This document shows, in pieces, positions 39,018 to 46,500 of a stretch of 64,000 bases of DNA. The stretch comes from Gemmatimonadaceae bacterium. Its GTDB lineage: Bacteria > Gemmatimonadota > Gemmatimonadetes > Gemmatimonadales > Gemmatimonadaceae. The stretch is from assembly GCA_020846935.1 (NCBI GenBank), contig JADLCY010000014.1:1-64000 (forward strand). Direction: 5' to 3'. Position 1 is the first letter of the stretch; each line of letters opens with the position of its first letter. The notes beneath the pieces are model-generated. The model searched no databases. It had not been told where the DNA came from and saw only the letters and a program-made list of their open reading frames with translations. The position numbers and the translations under genes are program-made.

Positions 39018-40618
39018 AGGACCTTACGCAGGTCCTCGAGCGCTTCGAGCGCGCCGTCGGTCTCCCCGCTGTGGTCTGGAGCCAGCCGATCGCCGACGGA
39101 CCGCTCGTCGTCGCCGCAGGGCGTCCCGACCTGAGCGCGCCGCGCGTCATCGGGCTGCTCCCCGCGGGGAGTCACGCGGCCGAAGTGCAGGTGGGAGACG
39201 ACACGCTCATCGTGGCCGGCGTGCCCGGGAATCCGCGGGCATGGATCGGCCTCGGCCCGTGCCCGCCCGCCCGGCGCCAGAAGGCGGCCGAGTACATGGC
39301 GTTCCTGCTGCCAGTCGTTGGGCACTGGTACCAGTCGGCGGTGGAGATGGAGCACTCGGCCTACGAACTCGCCGAGCGATACGAGGAGATCAACCTGCTC
39401 TACACCACGAGCGAGATCCTCGGTCGCACCGTTTCGCTGGAGGAGGCCGCCGCGCGCATCCTCACCGAGATCAGCGAGACCGTGGGCGCGCGCCGCGCGG
39501 CGATCCTCGTGCACGACCGCGTGACCGACACGCTGCAGGTGGTGAGCGCCCTGGGCTTCGACCCTCGGGATGCGCAGCCGATTGCCATCCAGGACGCCAG
39601 CGCGGTCACGTCGTTCGTCTTTCGTGAACAGCACGGAGTCATCCTCGACGACGACGCCCGCCCCTGCGAGGCCGAAGCCCGCTTTCGCAAGGGCGGGCTG
39701 CTGGCCGTCCCCATCCTGTGGACGAACCCGGGGCCACACGGCGCCATCCCCCTCGGCGTCGTCACGCTGTCGGAGCGGCGGTCGGGGGAGAACTTCTCGC
39801 TTGGCGACGAGAAGCTGGTGAGCGCGATCGCCACCCAGATCGGCACGGCCATCCAGAATGCGCGACTCGTGCGCTCCTCGCTCGCCCAGCAGCGGCTGCA
39901 GCAGGAGATGCAGATGGCCAACGACCTGCAGCTCAAGCTGCTGCCCGACGCGCGGCTGTTCGCGCCCGAGGCGCAGGTGGCTGCGCGTGTGTTGTCTGCC
40001 GACAGCGTGGGCGGGGATTTCTACCAGCTCTTTCGCCTCGGCCAGGGCCGTACGGGCATCATGATCGGTGACGTATCGAGCCATGGCATCCGCGCCGCGC
40101 TCGTGATGGCCCTCGTCATGAGCGCCTCGTCGATCCACGCGCAGTCCACCGCCGATCCCGCCGAGGTGCTCGCCAAGCTGCTCGGCACCCTGAGCGACGA
40201 ACTCGAGAGCACGGAAATGTTCATCTCCGCGTTCTACGCCGTCGTCGATCCCGTGCGGGGGAGCATCCGCTACGCCAACGCCGGGCACCCTCATGCGTTC
40301 GTCATCGGGGACGACGGTGCCGTCGAACGACTCGGGGCGCTCGATCCACCGCTCGGCATGACGGCAGACGTGCCCTCGGCCCGTGAACGCGCCTGGAGCG
40401 CCAACCGCGACCTGCTGCTCCTGTTCACCGATGGTGTGTCCGACGCACGCAACCGCACCGATGCCCGCCTCGGGGAACAGCGCGTCCTCGACCTCGTCTG
40501 CAGGATCCGCCACGAGCCCCCGCAGGACATTGTGAATCGCGTGTTTGCCGCTGTGCGCGCGCACGCCGGTGACGCACCACGTCGGGACGACCTGACGCTC
40601 GTGGTGGCCCGGAGTTGA
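39014..40618 (+). CDS. GAF-domain PP2C phosphatase (RsbU/SpoIIE-like)
   Basis: A 534-residue serine phosphatase. A GAF domain around residues 130-300 (YTTSEILGRTVSLEEAAARIL, LGVVTLSER) is followed by a coiled linker QQEMQMANDLQLKLLPD and the SpoIIE-type PP2C domain with DSVGGDFYQLF, MIGDVSSHGIRAALVMA, YANAGHPHAFV, LLFTDGVSDA and RRDDLTLVVA. It probably dephosphorylates the upstream STAS protein in response to a ligand or redox signal at the GAF domain. GTG 39014 overlaps the kinase stop. The 3' end overlaps rsmA. Confidence 0.92.
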   Translation: MKDLTQVLERFERAVGLPAVVWSQPIADGPLVVAAGRPDLSAPRVIGLLPAGSHAAEVQVGDDTLIVAGVPGNPRAWIGLGPCPPARRQKAAEYMAFLLPVVGHWYQSAVEMEHSAYELAERYEEINLLYTTSEILGRTVSLEEAAARILTEISETVGARRAAILVHDRVTDTLQVVSALGFDPRDAQPIAIQDASAVTSFVFREQHGVILDDDARPCEAEARFRKGGLLAVPILWTNPGPHGAIPLGVVTLSERRSGENFSLGDEKLVSAIATQIGTAIQNARLVRSSLAQQRLQQEMQMANDLQLKLLPDARLFAPEAQVAARVLSADSVGGDFYQLFRLGQGRTGIMIGDVSSHGIRAALVMALVMSASSIHAQSTADPAEVLAKLLGTLSDELESTEMFISAFYAVVDPVRGSIRYANAGHPHAFVIGDDGAVERLGALDPPLGMTADVPSARERAWSANRDLLLLFTDGVSDARNRTDARLGEQRVLDLVCRIRHEPPQDIVNRVFAAVRAHAGDAPRRDDLTLVVARS

Positions 40619-41427
40619 TCCGCAAACGCTTCGGCCAGAATTTTCTTACCGACCGCGGTGCGCTGCGCCGGATCGCCGATGCGCTCGAACTGCTCCCGAC
40701 AGACACCGTGGTGGAGATCGGGCCGGGGCGGGGCGCCCTGACCGATGAACTGGTGGACCGCTGCGCGCGTCTCGAAGCGATAGAGATCGACCGCGACCTC
40801 GTGGCGCACCTGCGGGAGCGCTATCGCGAACGCTCCCACGTCACCATTCACGAGGGCGACGTCCTCGACATCGACGTCGGAGCACTCGCTCGCGGCCCGT
40901 ACGTGCTCGCCGGCAACGTGCCGTACTACGTCACGACGCCGATCATCTTTCATTCCCTCCGTGCGCCGCGACCAATCCGATCCGTCTTCCTGGTGCAGCG
41001 TGAGGTCGCCGAGCGTCTTGTGGCAGTCGAAGGATCACGGGAGTACGGTGCGCTCACCGTCAACGTGCGACTCGTCGCCGACGTCGACGTGGTGGGCGCC
41101 GTCGGTCGCGGCGCGTTCCATCCTCGACCCAACGTTGACTCGGCGATCGTGCGGTTGCGCCCCCGGACCGATGCACCCGTCGTTGGTGACGAGGATGCGC
41201 TGCGCCGCTTCGTGATCGGGTGCTTCGGTCAACGCAGGCGCCAGTTGCCGCGAGCCATTCGCACCGTCACGGGGCTCGACGCGGTTGCTGCCGCCGGCGT
41301 GGTCGGTGCCGTGGCGCTCGACCCCCTTCGTCGCCCCGAAGACCTGTCACCCGCAGAGTTTGCCGCCTTGTGGGCCGCCGTGGCGCGCGCGCTGCCTAAC
41401 GATCGCGGTTCGACAGCTCGAAGCTGA
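40615..41427 (+). CDS. rsmA: 16S rRNA dimethyladenosine transferase RsmA/KsgA
   Basis: A 270-residue methyltransferase that dimethylates A1518 and A1519 of 16S rRNA. It opens with RKRFGQNFLTDRGALRRI, with SAM motif VVEIGPGRGALTDEL and the catalytic NVPYYVTTPIIF (a variant of NLPY). The start is a TTG at 40615 that overlaps the phosphatase stop; no other start fits the conserved N-terminus. The final 32 bases overlap the 3' end of the convergent rex gene. The TTG start and overlap suggest translation coupled to the upstream gene. Confidence 0.93.
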   Translation: MIRKRFGQNFLTDRGALRRIADALELLPTDTVVEIGPGRGALTDELVDRCARLEAIEIDRDLVAHLRERYRERSHVTIHEGDVLDIDVGALARGPYVLAGNVPYYVTTPIIFHSLRAPRPIRSVFLVQREVAERLVAVEGSREYGALTVNVRLVADVDVVGAVGRGAFHPRPNVDSAIVRLRPRTDAPVVGDEDALRRFVIGCFGQRRRQLPRAIRTVTGLDAVAAAGVVGAVALDPLRRPEDLSPAEFAALWAAVARALPNDRGSTARS

Positions 41428-42022
41428 GGCCCTCGAGCTCCATCGCCATGTTCACCGAGCGCACGGCGACATCGGGCGGGACCTGCAGCTGCACGGGAGC
41501 AAAGTTCAGTATCGCCCGAAGTCCGGCCGCCACCACGCGTTCGGCGGCGGCCTGCGCCACGTCCTCGGGCACCGCCAGGACCGCGATCTCCGCCGGCCGG
41601 GTCGCCATGTCGTCGGAGAGCCTGGCGAAATCCTGCACCACGTGGTCCTCCCACTTCGAACCGACCTTGCGCGCGTCCGAGTCATAGACCGCCACAACAT
41701 TGAATCCGCGCGACCGAAAGCCGTGGTACTGCGCCAGTGCCGTACCGATCTTGCCCGCGCCGATGATCACCACGTTCCAGGTGCGCTGCAGGCCGAGAAT
41801 CTCACGCAGCGATGCCGTCAGCTCCGGCACGGAGTACCCGAGTCCACGCTTGCCGAACGAACCGAAGAACGACAGATCCTTCCGGACCTGCGCCGAGGTG
41901 GTCCCGCCGTGCCTGGCGAGCTCCTCGCTGGAAATCGTGGCAGGTCCGCGGTTGGAGGTCCCCTCCAGGAACCGCAGGTAGACTGAGAGCCGTCGAACAG
42001 TGCTGTCGGCGATGCGCTTCAC
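41396..42022 (-). CDS. rex: Redox-sensing transcriptional repressor Rex
   Basis: A 208-residue NADH/NAD+-sensing repressor. The N-terminal winged helix has STVRRLSVYLRFLE and ISSEELARHGGTTSAQVRKDLSFFGSFGKRGLGY; the Rossmann domain has VVIIGAGKIGTALAQY. The last segment with the domain-swap helix is short but present. Start is GTG 42022. A perfect Rex operator lies 11-34 bases upstream of the start, so autoregulation is very likely. The stop codon TAG is part of a CGTTAGGC octamer in sense orientation. Confidence 0.96.
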   Translation of the reverse strand: MKRIADSTVRRLSVYLRFLEGTSNRGPATISSEELARHGGTTSAQVRKDLSFFGSFGKRGLGYSVPELTASLREILGLQRTWNVVIIGAGKIGTALAQYHGFRSRGFNVVAVYDSDARKVGSKWEDHVVQDFARLSDDMATRPAEIAVLAVPEDVAQAAAERVVAAGLRAILNFAPVQLQVPPDVAVRSVNMAMELEGLSFELSNRDR

Positions 42023-42032
42023 GGGAATACGG

Positions 42033-42056
42033 ACCTTGTGAATTCATTCACAAGGT
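42033..42056 (-). promoter_or_regulatory. Rex operator
   Basis: A 24-base inverted repeat with 11-bp perfect arms contains TTGTGAA-N4-TTCACAA (42036-42053), which is the canonical Rex binding site. It ends ten bases upstream of the rex start codon, so it should overlap the rex promoter. It is also about 75 bases upstream of the divergent exonuclease ATG, leaving dual control possible. Confidence 0.9.
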
Positions 42057-42116
42057 AGGCACGACTCTCGCCGGAAGGGAGAGGGCTCGCCGAAGCCATA
42101 ATTGCCGTGCTTCGGT

Positions 42117-42122
42117 TACTAT
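42117..42122 (+). promoter_or_regulatory. Candidate -10 of the exonuclease gene
   Basis: TACTAT ends eight bases before ATG 42131, again a leaderless-type spacing. A second AT-rich hexamer, CATAAT, lies at 42097-42102, before an alternative GTG start at 42107. Confidence 0.3.
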
Positions 42123-42130
42123 TCGGTTCC

Positions 42131-43105
42131 ATGTTCGCCCGCAACAACCACCCCGGCCGCGAGGCGAGACCGCGGGACGTCACCGCGGAGCACGGCGTGG
42201 CGCTGCCTGGTCTCCGCGAGCGTCCTGGAGACGCGCTGCTCATCGCCCGCGCGCGCGCTGCGCTGGCGAGTGGCCCGCTCGCCCCGTCCATGCTGCTCGG
42301 CCAGGTGCTCGCGCTGCCGGGTGCTCCGCCGGTGGTGGCCGCGCGTATCGCCGATGCGCTGTTCTCACGACACGCCGATTTCGTCCGGACGGACGCAGGC
42401 GATTGGGCCCTGCGGGCAGGCGCGACGCTCGCGGGATCGCCGGGCGAACCGGGCACTCGAATGGACGAGATGGCCGTCCGTTCTCTCCGCTACGCGGTGG
42501 TCGATGTCGAGACGACCGGAAGCGGCGTGCGGCTTGGCCATCGCATCACCGAGATTGCCGTGGTGCCCATCGACGACGGCGAGGTTGGGGAGCCGTTCAC
42601 CACACTCGTCAACCCGCAGCGGTCGATCCCTCCGCAGATCGTGGCGCTCACGCGCATCACGTGGGAGATGGTGCGATCAGCTCCTGAGTTCTCGCACGTG
42701 TCGCGCGAGGTCGTCGAGCGACTGCGCGGACGCGTGTTCGTTGCGCACAACGCCACGTTCGATTGGCGATTCGTGACGACGGAGATTGCGCGCGCCGGAG
42801 GACCGTCGCTCGATGGAGATCGTCTCTGCACGGTGCGCATGGCGCGCGCATTGCTACCGCAGCTCCGTCGTCGTTCGCTTGATGCGCTTGCGGAGTACTT
42901 CGGGGTGACCATTACGGAGCGTCATCGCGCGGGTGGTGACGCCGTGGCGACCGCGCACATCCTCTGCCGCCTTCTCGCGCTGGCCGAGGAACAGGGCCAC
43001 GACACCTGGCCCTCGCTCTCTGCGCGCCTGGACCGGCGCACGAGTCGCGCGCGTCGTCGCCGCTCGGCGATGCCGCGTTCCGTCGATTACGATCCCACGA
43101 TATGA
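42131..43105 (+). CDS. DnaQ-like 3'-5' exonuclease with an N-terminal extension
   Basis: A 324-residue protein. The exonuclease domain starts at about residue 115: ExoI YAVVDVETTGSG, ExoII VFVAHNATFDWRFV, and ExoIII HRAGGDAVATAHIL (DEDDh type). The first 110 residues are an extension rich in helices with AARIADALFSRHADFVRT and DWALRAG, which looks like a winged-helix or HTH-type module rather than a polymerase part. A GTG at 42107 would add eight residues. It could be a proofreading subunit or a repair nuclease; the extension favours the latter. Four bases overlap with the next gene. Confidence 0.8.
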   Translation: MFARNNHPGREARPRDVTAEHGVALPGLRERPGDALLIARARAALASGPLAPSMLLGQVLALPGAPPVVAARIADALFSRHADFVRTDAGDWALRAGATLAGSPGEPGTRMDEMAVRSLRYAVVDVETTGSGVRLGHRITEIAVVPIDDGEVGEPFTTLVNPQRSIPPQIVALTRITWEMVRSAPEFSHVSREVVERLRGRVFVAHNATFDWRFVTTEIARAGGPSLDGDRLCTVRMARALLPQLRRRSLDALAEYFGVTITERHRAGGDAVATAHILCRLLALAEEQGHDTWPSLSARLDRRTSRARRRRSAMPRSVDYDPTI

Positions 43106-43980
43106 TCGCAGCCACGCCATCCACAGAGACCGTCACGCTCGGCCGACTGCGCCTTCATGCCATCCAGGCCGGAGGGCAGAAGCTCGATGGCGGCGCCATG
43201 TTCGGCGTGGTGCCGAAACCGCTGTGGGAGAAGCGCATCCCGGCCGACGAACGCAATCGCATCGGCCTGGGCATGCGATGCCTGCTGGTGGAGCACGAGG
43301 ATGGCCTCGTCCTCATCGACACGGGGCTCGGCAACAAGGAGAACGCGAAGTTCCGCGACATCTATGGCGTGGACAATGCCGGGGCTGGCGGGGCCACGTG
43401 GTTGGAGGATGCGATCGTGGGGCTGGGCTTTGCGCTCTCGGACGTGCGCACCGTGATCAACACCCACCTGCATTTCGACCATGCTGGGGGCAACACGCGT
43501 TTGCTGTCGAGTGGCGAAGTGGTTCCGACGTTTCCCAAGGCGCGGTACGTCGCGCACCGTGGGGAGCATCATTGGGCGACGCACACGAATGAGCGGACGG
43601 CGGCGAGTTACTTCGGTCAGAACTGGGAGCCGTTGATCGCGGCGGGACAGCTCGAACTCGTGGACGGCACGAAGGAGGTCGTTCCGGGGATCTCGATGGT
43701 GGCGACGCCCGGGCACACGCCGCACCACCAGAGCATTCTCGTGGATGGCGGCAACGGGGGAGTGGCCTGCTTTCTCGCGGACGTGTGCCCCACCACAGCG
43801 CACGTGCCGCTCCCGTGGATCATGGGGTACGACGTGGAGCCGCTCGTGACCCTGGAGTCCAAGCGACGACTGTGGCCTCGCGCCGCCGCTGAGGGTTGGC
43901 TGCTGGTCTTCGAGCACGACGCGTCGGTGGCGTCGTCGAGGCTCAGGGCGGAAGGAAAGGGGTGGGCGCTGGTGCCGTAG
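43102..43980 (+). CDS. MBL-fold metallo-hydrolase
   Basis: A 292-residue metallo-beta-lactamase-fold hydrolase with no signal peptide. Metal ligands are in INTHLHFDHAGGN (HxHxDH), then ATPGHTPHHQSILV and the Asp in VACFLADVCPTTAHV. The early segment LVEHEDGLVLIDTGLGNKEN and RYVAHRGEHHWATH resemble lactonase/quorum-quencher-like and related hydrolases, but the substrate cannot be assigned. ATG 43102 overlaps the exonuclease stop by four bases. It is the last gene before the infC leader. Confidence 0.85.
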   Translation: MIAATPSTETVTLGRLRLHAIQAGGQKLDGGAMFGVVPKPLWEKRIPADERNRIGLGMRCLLVEHEDGLVLIDTGLGNKENAKFRDIYGVDNAGAGGATWLEDAIVGLGFALSDVRTVINTHLHFDHAGGNTRLLSSGEVVPTFPKARYVAHRGEHHWATHTNERTAASYFGQNWEPLIAAGQLELVDGTKEVVPGISMVATPGHTPHHQSILVDGGNGGVACFLADVCPTTAHVPLPWIMGYDVEPLVTLESKRRLWPRAAAEGWLLVFEHDASVASSRLRAEGKGWALVP

Positions 43981-44082
43981 GTGGGTGTACGGCGCCCGGC
44001 GGTATGGTCTCGGCAGCTTGCTGGAATGCCCTTGCCCGCTAACATCAAGCCTCTTAGGTTCTTAGGCACAACATGCTGAAGT

Positions 44083-44100
44083 AGAGCCGAACGCGGCTCT
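44083..44100 (+). promoter_or_regulatory. Hairpin in the infC leader
   Basis: AGAGCC (44083-44088) and GGCTCT (44095-44100) form a perfect six-base stem around a six-base loop. It lies about 90 bases before the terminator-like hairpin and could be part of a leader regulatory structure. Confidence 0.45.
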
Positions 44101-44186
44101 CACCTGTTGGCCCGGGTTGCCGGCGCTGACCGAGTCCTCGAGAAGAGTCGTCTGCCCGGCCGTTGCCGCGGCGGGCGGTTGTGCAT

Positions 44187-44219
44187 CGCGGGCTCATCGA
44201 GGCCCGCGTTTGTTTTTCC
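44187..44219 (+). terminator. Terminator-like hairpin in the infC leader (attenuator candidate)
   Basis: CGCGGGC (44187-44193) pairs with GCCCGCG (44202-44208) around an eight-base loop, followed by TTTGTTTTTCC. It is an intrinsic-terminator shape only 50 bases before the infC start. It either ends upstream transcription or, more likely given its place, serves as an attenuator of infC-rpmI-rplT, where ribosomal protein L20 autoregulation of the leader is known in other bacteria. Confidence 0.7.
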
Positions 44220-44268
44220 GGAGGTGTTCGTTAGGCATCTCCATCCACTTTGCAGAGGGTTCGGGACT

Positions 44269-44784
44269 ATTCAGGACACAACCAAGCGCATTCGCGTCAA
44301 TCGCCAGATTCGCATCAGCCCGGTCCGCGTCATTGGGGCCGACGGCAGTCAGTTGGGGATCATGGAAGTGGACAGGGCGATGGCCCTTGCCGACGAGGCG
44401 GGGTTGGATCTGGTAGAAGTCGCGGCGACCGCACGGCCTCCGGTAGTCCGGGTCATGGACTTCGGGAAGTTCAAGTTCGAGCAGGCCAAGCAGGCGCGGA
44501 TCGCCAAGAAGAAGCAGCACGTGATCGAGCTGAAGGAGGTGAAGTTTCGCCCCGGCATCGACGATCACGACTTCGAGACCAAGACGCGTCACGCGCGCCG
44601 GTTCCTCGGCGAGGGGAACAAGGTGAAGGTGACTCTCATGTTCCGTGGGCGGCAGATTGCCCATCCGGAACTCGGGCAGGCCGTGGTGGCCAGGGTGCAG
44701 CAGGACCTGGCCGACATCGGCAAGGTGGAGAGCCCGGCAAAGATGGAAGGAAAATCGTTGACCATGATTCTCGCGCCCAAGTAG
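44269..44784 (+). CDS. infC: Translation initiation factor IF-3 (ATT start)
   Basis: IF-3 of 171 residues, which binds the 30S subunit and checks start codons. The N-domain has [22 protein letters not shown], the linker [10 protein letters not shown], and the C-domain [15 protein letters not shown] and [16 protein letters not shown]. No ATG, GTG or TTG lies in frame at the expected place. ATT 44269 is chosen: it follows GAGGG (44255-44259) at nine bases and gives the normal length. IF-3 genes often use such rare starts, so that IF-3 represses its own synthesis. A GTG at 44224 is in frame, but its GGAGG abuts it. Confidence 0.9.
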   Translation: MQDTTKRIRVNRQIRISPVRVIGADGSQLGIMEVDRAMALADEAGLDLVEVAATARPPVVRVMDFGKFKFEQAKQARIAKKKQHVIELKEVKFRPGIDDHDFETKTRHARRFLGEGNKVKVTLMFRGRQIAHPELGQAVVARVQQDLADIGKVESPAKMEGKSLTMILAPK

Positions 44785-44800
44785 GGCGAGGAACCGTTCG

Positions 44801-44998
44801 ATGCCGAAGATGAAGACCCACAAGGGGGCGAAGAAGCGCTTTTCCGTCACGGGGACGGGGAAGGTGCGTCGCCTCAAGGCCAACAAGAGCCACATCCTCA
44901 CCAAGAAGGACGCCAAGCGAAAGCGGCGTCTTCGCCGCCCGGCCACGTTAGGCACGAATGGCGAGGTGAAGGTGATCAAGCGACTGATTCAGGCGTAA
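44801..44998 (+). CDS. rpmI: 50S ribosomal protein L35
   Basis: L35 of 65 residues: [21 protein letters not shown] at the start, then the basic [24 protein letters not shown] 44801 follows infC by 16 bases. The octamer at 44946 gives Leu-Gly in the conserved loop. Part of the infC-rpmI-rplT operon. Confidence 0.97.
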   Translation: MPKMKTHKGAKKRFSVTGTGKVRRLKANKSHILTKKDAKRKRRLRRPATLGTNGEVKVIKRLIQA

Positions 44999-45008
44999 GG
45001 AGACCACC

Positions 45009-45368
45009 ATGCCTCGCGTTAAGGGCAACCCCCGGCGCCTCGCGCGCAAGAAGCAGTACATGAAGGCCGCTCGCGGCTACTTTGGCGCCCGCTCCAAGCT
45101 CTGGGGCCCGGCCAAGGAGTCGGTCGAGCGGGCGTGGCGCTACGCATACCGCGATCGCCGCAACAAGAAGCGTGACTTCCGTCGGCTCTGGATCGTGCGC
45201 ATCAACGCCGCGGCGCGTCTCAACGACATGAGCTACTCGGTGTTCATGAACGGGCTCCACAAGGCCGGCATCGAAGTCGATCGAAAGATCCTGGCCGACC
45301 TGGCCGTGCACGATCTGGCCGCGTTTACGGCGCTCGCCGAAAAGGCCCGCGCCGCCCTCGCCGCGTAG
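45009..45368 (+). CDS. rplT: 50S ribosomal protein L20
   Basis: L20 of 119 residues, an early assembly protein of the 50S subunit and in several bacteria the repressor of its own operon. It opens with [29 protein letters not shown] and has [24 protein letters not shown], both typical. An AAGGAGA Shine-Dalgarno lies before ATG 45009. A strong terminator follows the stop. Confidence 0.98.
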   Translation: MPRVKGNPRRLARKKQYMKAARGYFGARSKLWGPAKESVERAWRYAYRDRRNKKRDFRRLWIVRINAAARLNDMSYSVFMNGLHKAGIEVDRKILADLAVHDLAAFTALAEKARAALAA

Positions 45369-45390
45369 TTCCGGCGATCCCGGAAGTGAT

Positions 45391-45432
45391 CGGCGGCTGG
45401 GCGAAACCTTCGCGCAGCCGCCGTTTCGTTTC
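45391..45432 (+). terminator. Intrinsic terminator after rplT
   Basis: CGGCGGCTG (45391-45399) pairs with CAGCCGCCG (45415-45423), and the inner GCGAA/TTCGC continues the helix with one mismatch. TTTCGTTTCCC follows. It separates the ribosomal protein operon from pheST, leaving pheS about 27 bases further on; partial readthrough or a pheST promoter is needed. Confidence 0.85.
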
Positions 45433-45458
45433 CCACTCACCCTCCTCGTGGGCCACTC

Positions 45459-46469
45459 GTGACCGTGCCCGATCTCAGTCTGACCATCGCGCGGCTGCGC
45501 GACGAGGCGCTCGCGCGCATCGCGGCCGCCGACACCGTGGATGCCTGGACCGACGTGCGCACCGCGCTCGTCGGACGCAAGCATGGCCGCCTCAACGAAC
45601 TGATGGCCATGCTGCCTCAGCTTCCTGCCGAGGACCGGCGCGGCGCCGGCGCCGCGATCAACGCGCTCAAGCAGGAGCTTGAAGCCGCGCTCGATGCGCG
45701 CCATGTGGTGCTCGCGGCGGCCGTGGCGACCGGGCCGACGGTTGACCGCACCATGCCCGGCAGGCAGCGCTGGCGTGGTGCGCCGCACCCGGTCACGCGT
45801 GTCATCGATGAGATCTGCGACATCTTTCGCGAGTTGGGCTTCACGATCGCGCTCGGGCCCGAGGCCGAGTCCGAGTGGTACAACTTCGGGGCGCTGAACT
45901 TTCCGGCGGACCACCCCGCCATGGACATGCACGACACGCTGTACCTCGCGGGCGGTGGACTCCTCCGCACGCACACGTCGCCGGTGCAGATCCGGACGAT
46001 GCAGCAGTGGAACCCGCCGATCCGTGTCCTGGCCCCGGGCAACGTCTACCGCCGCGACTTTTTTGACGCGACACACGCGCCCGTCTTTGCGCAGCTCGAA
46101 GGACTCGCCGTGGACGAAGGCATCAGCTTCGCAGACCTGAAGGCCACGCTCACGCACTTCGCCAGGCGCTTCTACGGATCGACGACCCGCACGCGGTTCG
46201 GGCCGTCGTACTTTCCGTTCACCGAGCCTTCGGCCCAGATGGACGTGGAGATCGACCTCGACGACGGCCGCGGCAAGCGCTGGGTCGAGATAATGGGAAC
46301 GGGCCTCGTCCACCCCAACGTCATCGAGGCCGCGGGACTCGACAGCACGAAGTACTCGGGATGGGCGTTCGGCATGGGACCGGGCCGCATCGCCATGTCG
46401 CGATACGGCATTCCCGATATCCGACTGCTCTACGACTCGGACGTCCGCTTTCTCGAACAGTTCGGCTGA
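45459..46469 (+). CDS. pheS: Phenylalanine--tRNA ligase alpha subunit
   Basis: Catalytic subunit of 336 residues. The N-terminal coiled region (ALVGRKHGRLNELMAMLP) precedes the class II core: HPVTRVIDEICDIFRELGF, PEAESEWYNFGALNFPADHPA, LLRTHTSPVQIRTM, YRRDFFDATHAPVFAQLEGL, SYFPFTEPSAQMDVEI and the final GWAFGMGPGRIAMSRYGI. GTG 45459 follows a terminator. pheT follows 31 bases later. Confidence 0.97.
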   Translation: MTVPDLSLTIARLRDEALARIAAADTVDAWTDVRTALVGRKHGRLNELMAMLPQLPAEDRRGAGAAINALKQELEAALDARHVVLAAAVATGPTVDRTMPGRQRWRGAPHPVTRVIDEICDIFRELGFTIALGPEAESEWYNFGALNFPADHPAMDMHDTLYLAGGGLLRTHTSPVQIRTMQQWNPPIRVLAPGNVYRRDFFDATHAPVFAQLEGLAVDEGISFADLKATLTHFARRFYGSTTRTRFGPSYFPFTEPSAQMDVEIDLDDGRGKRWVEIMGTGLVHPNVIEAAGLDSTKYSGWAFGMGPGRIAMSRYGIPDIRLLYDSDVRFLEQFG

Positions 46470-46500
46470 GCCCCGTTCCCTCTCCCTGCCGCTTGCTCCG

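Noticed and set aside
44224-44268. GTG start for infC
   Set aside because: Its GGAGG abuts the codon, the extra 15 residues do not look like IF-3, and the ATT at 44269 has a well-spaced Shine-Dalgarno.
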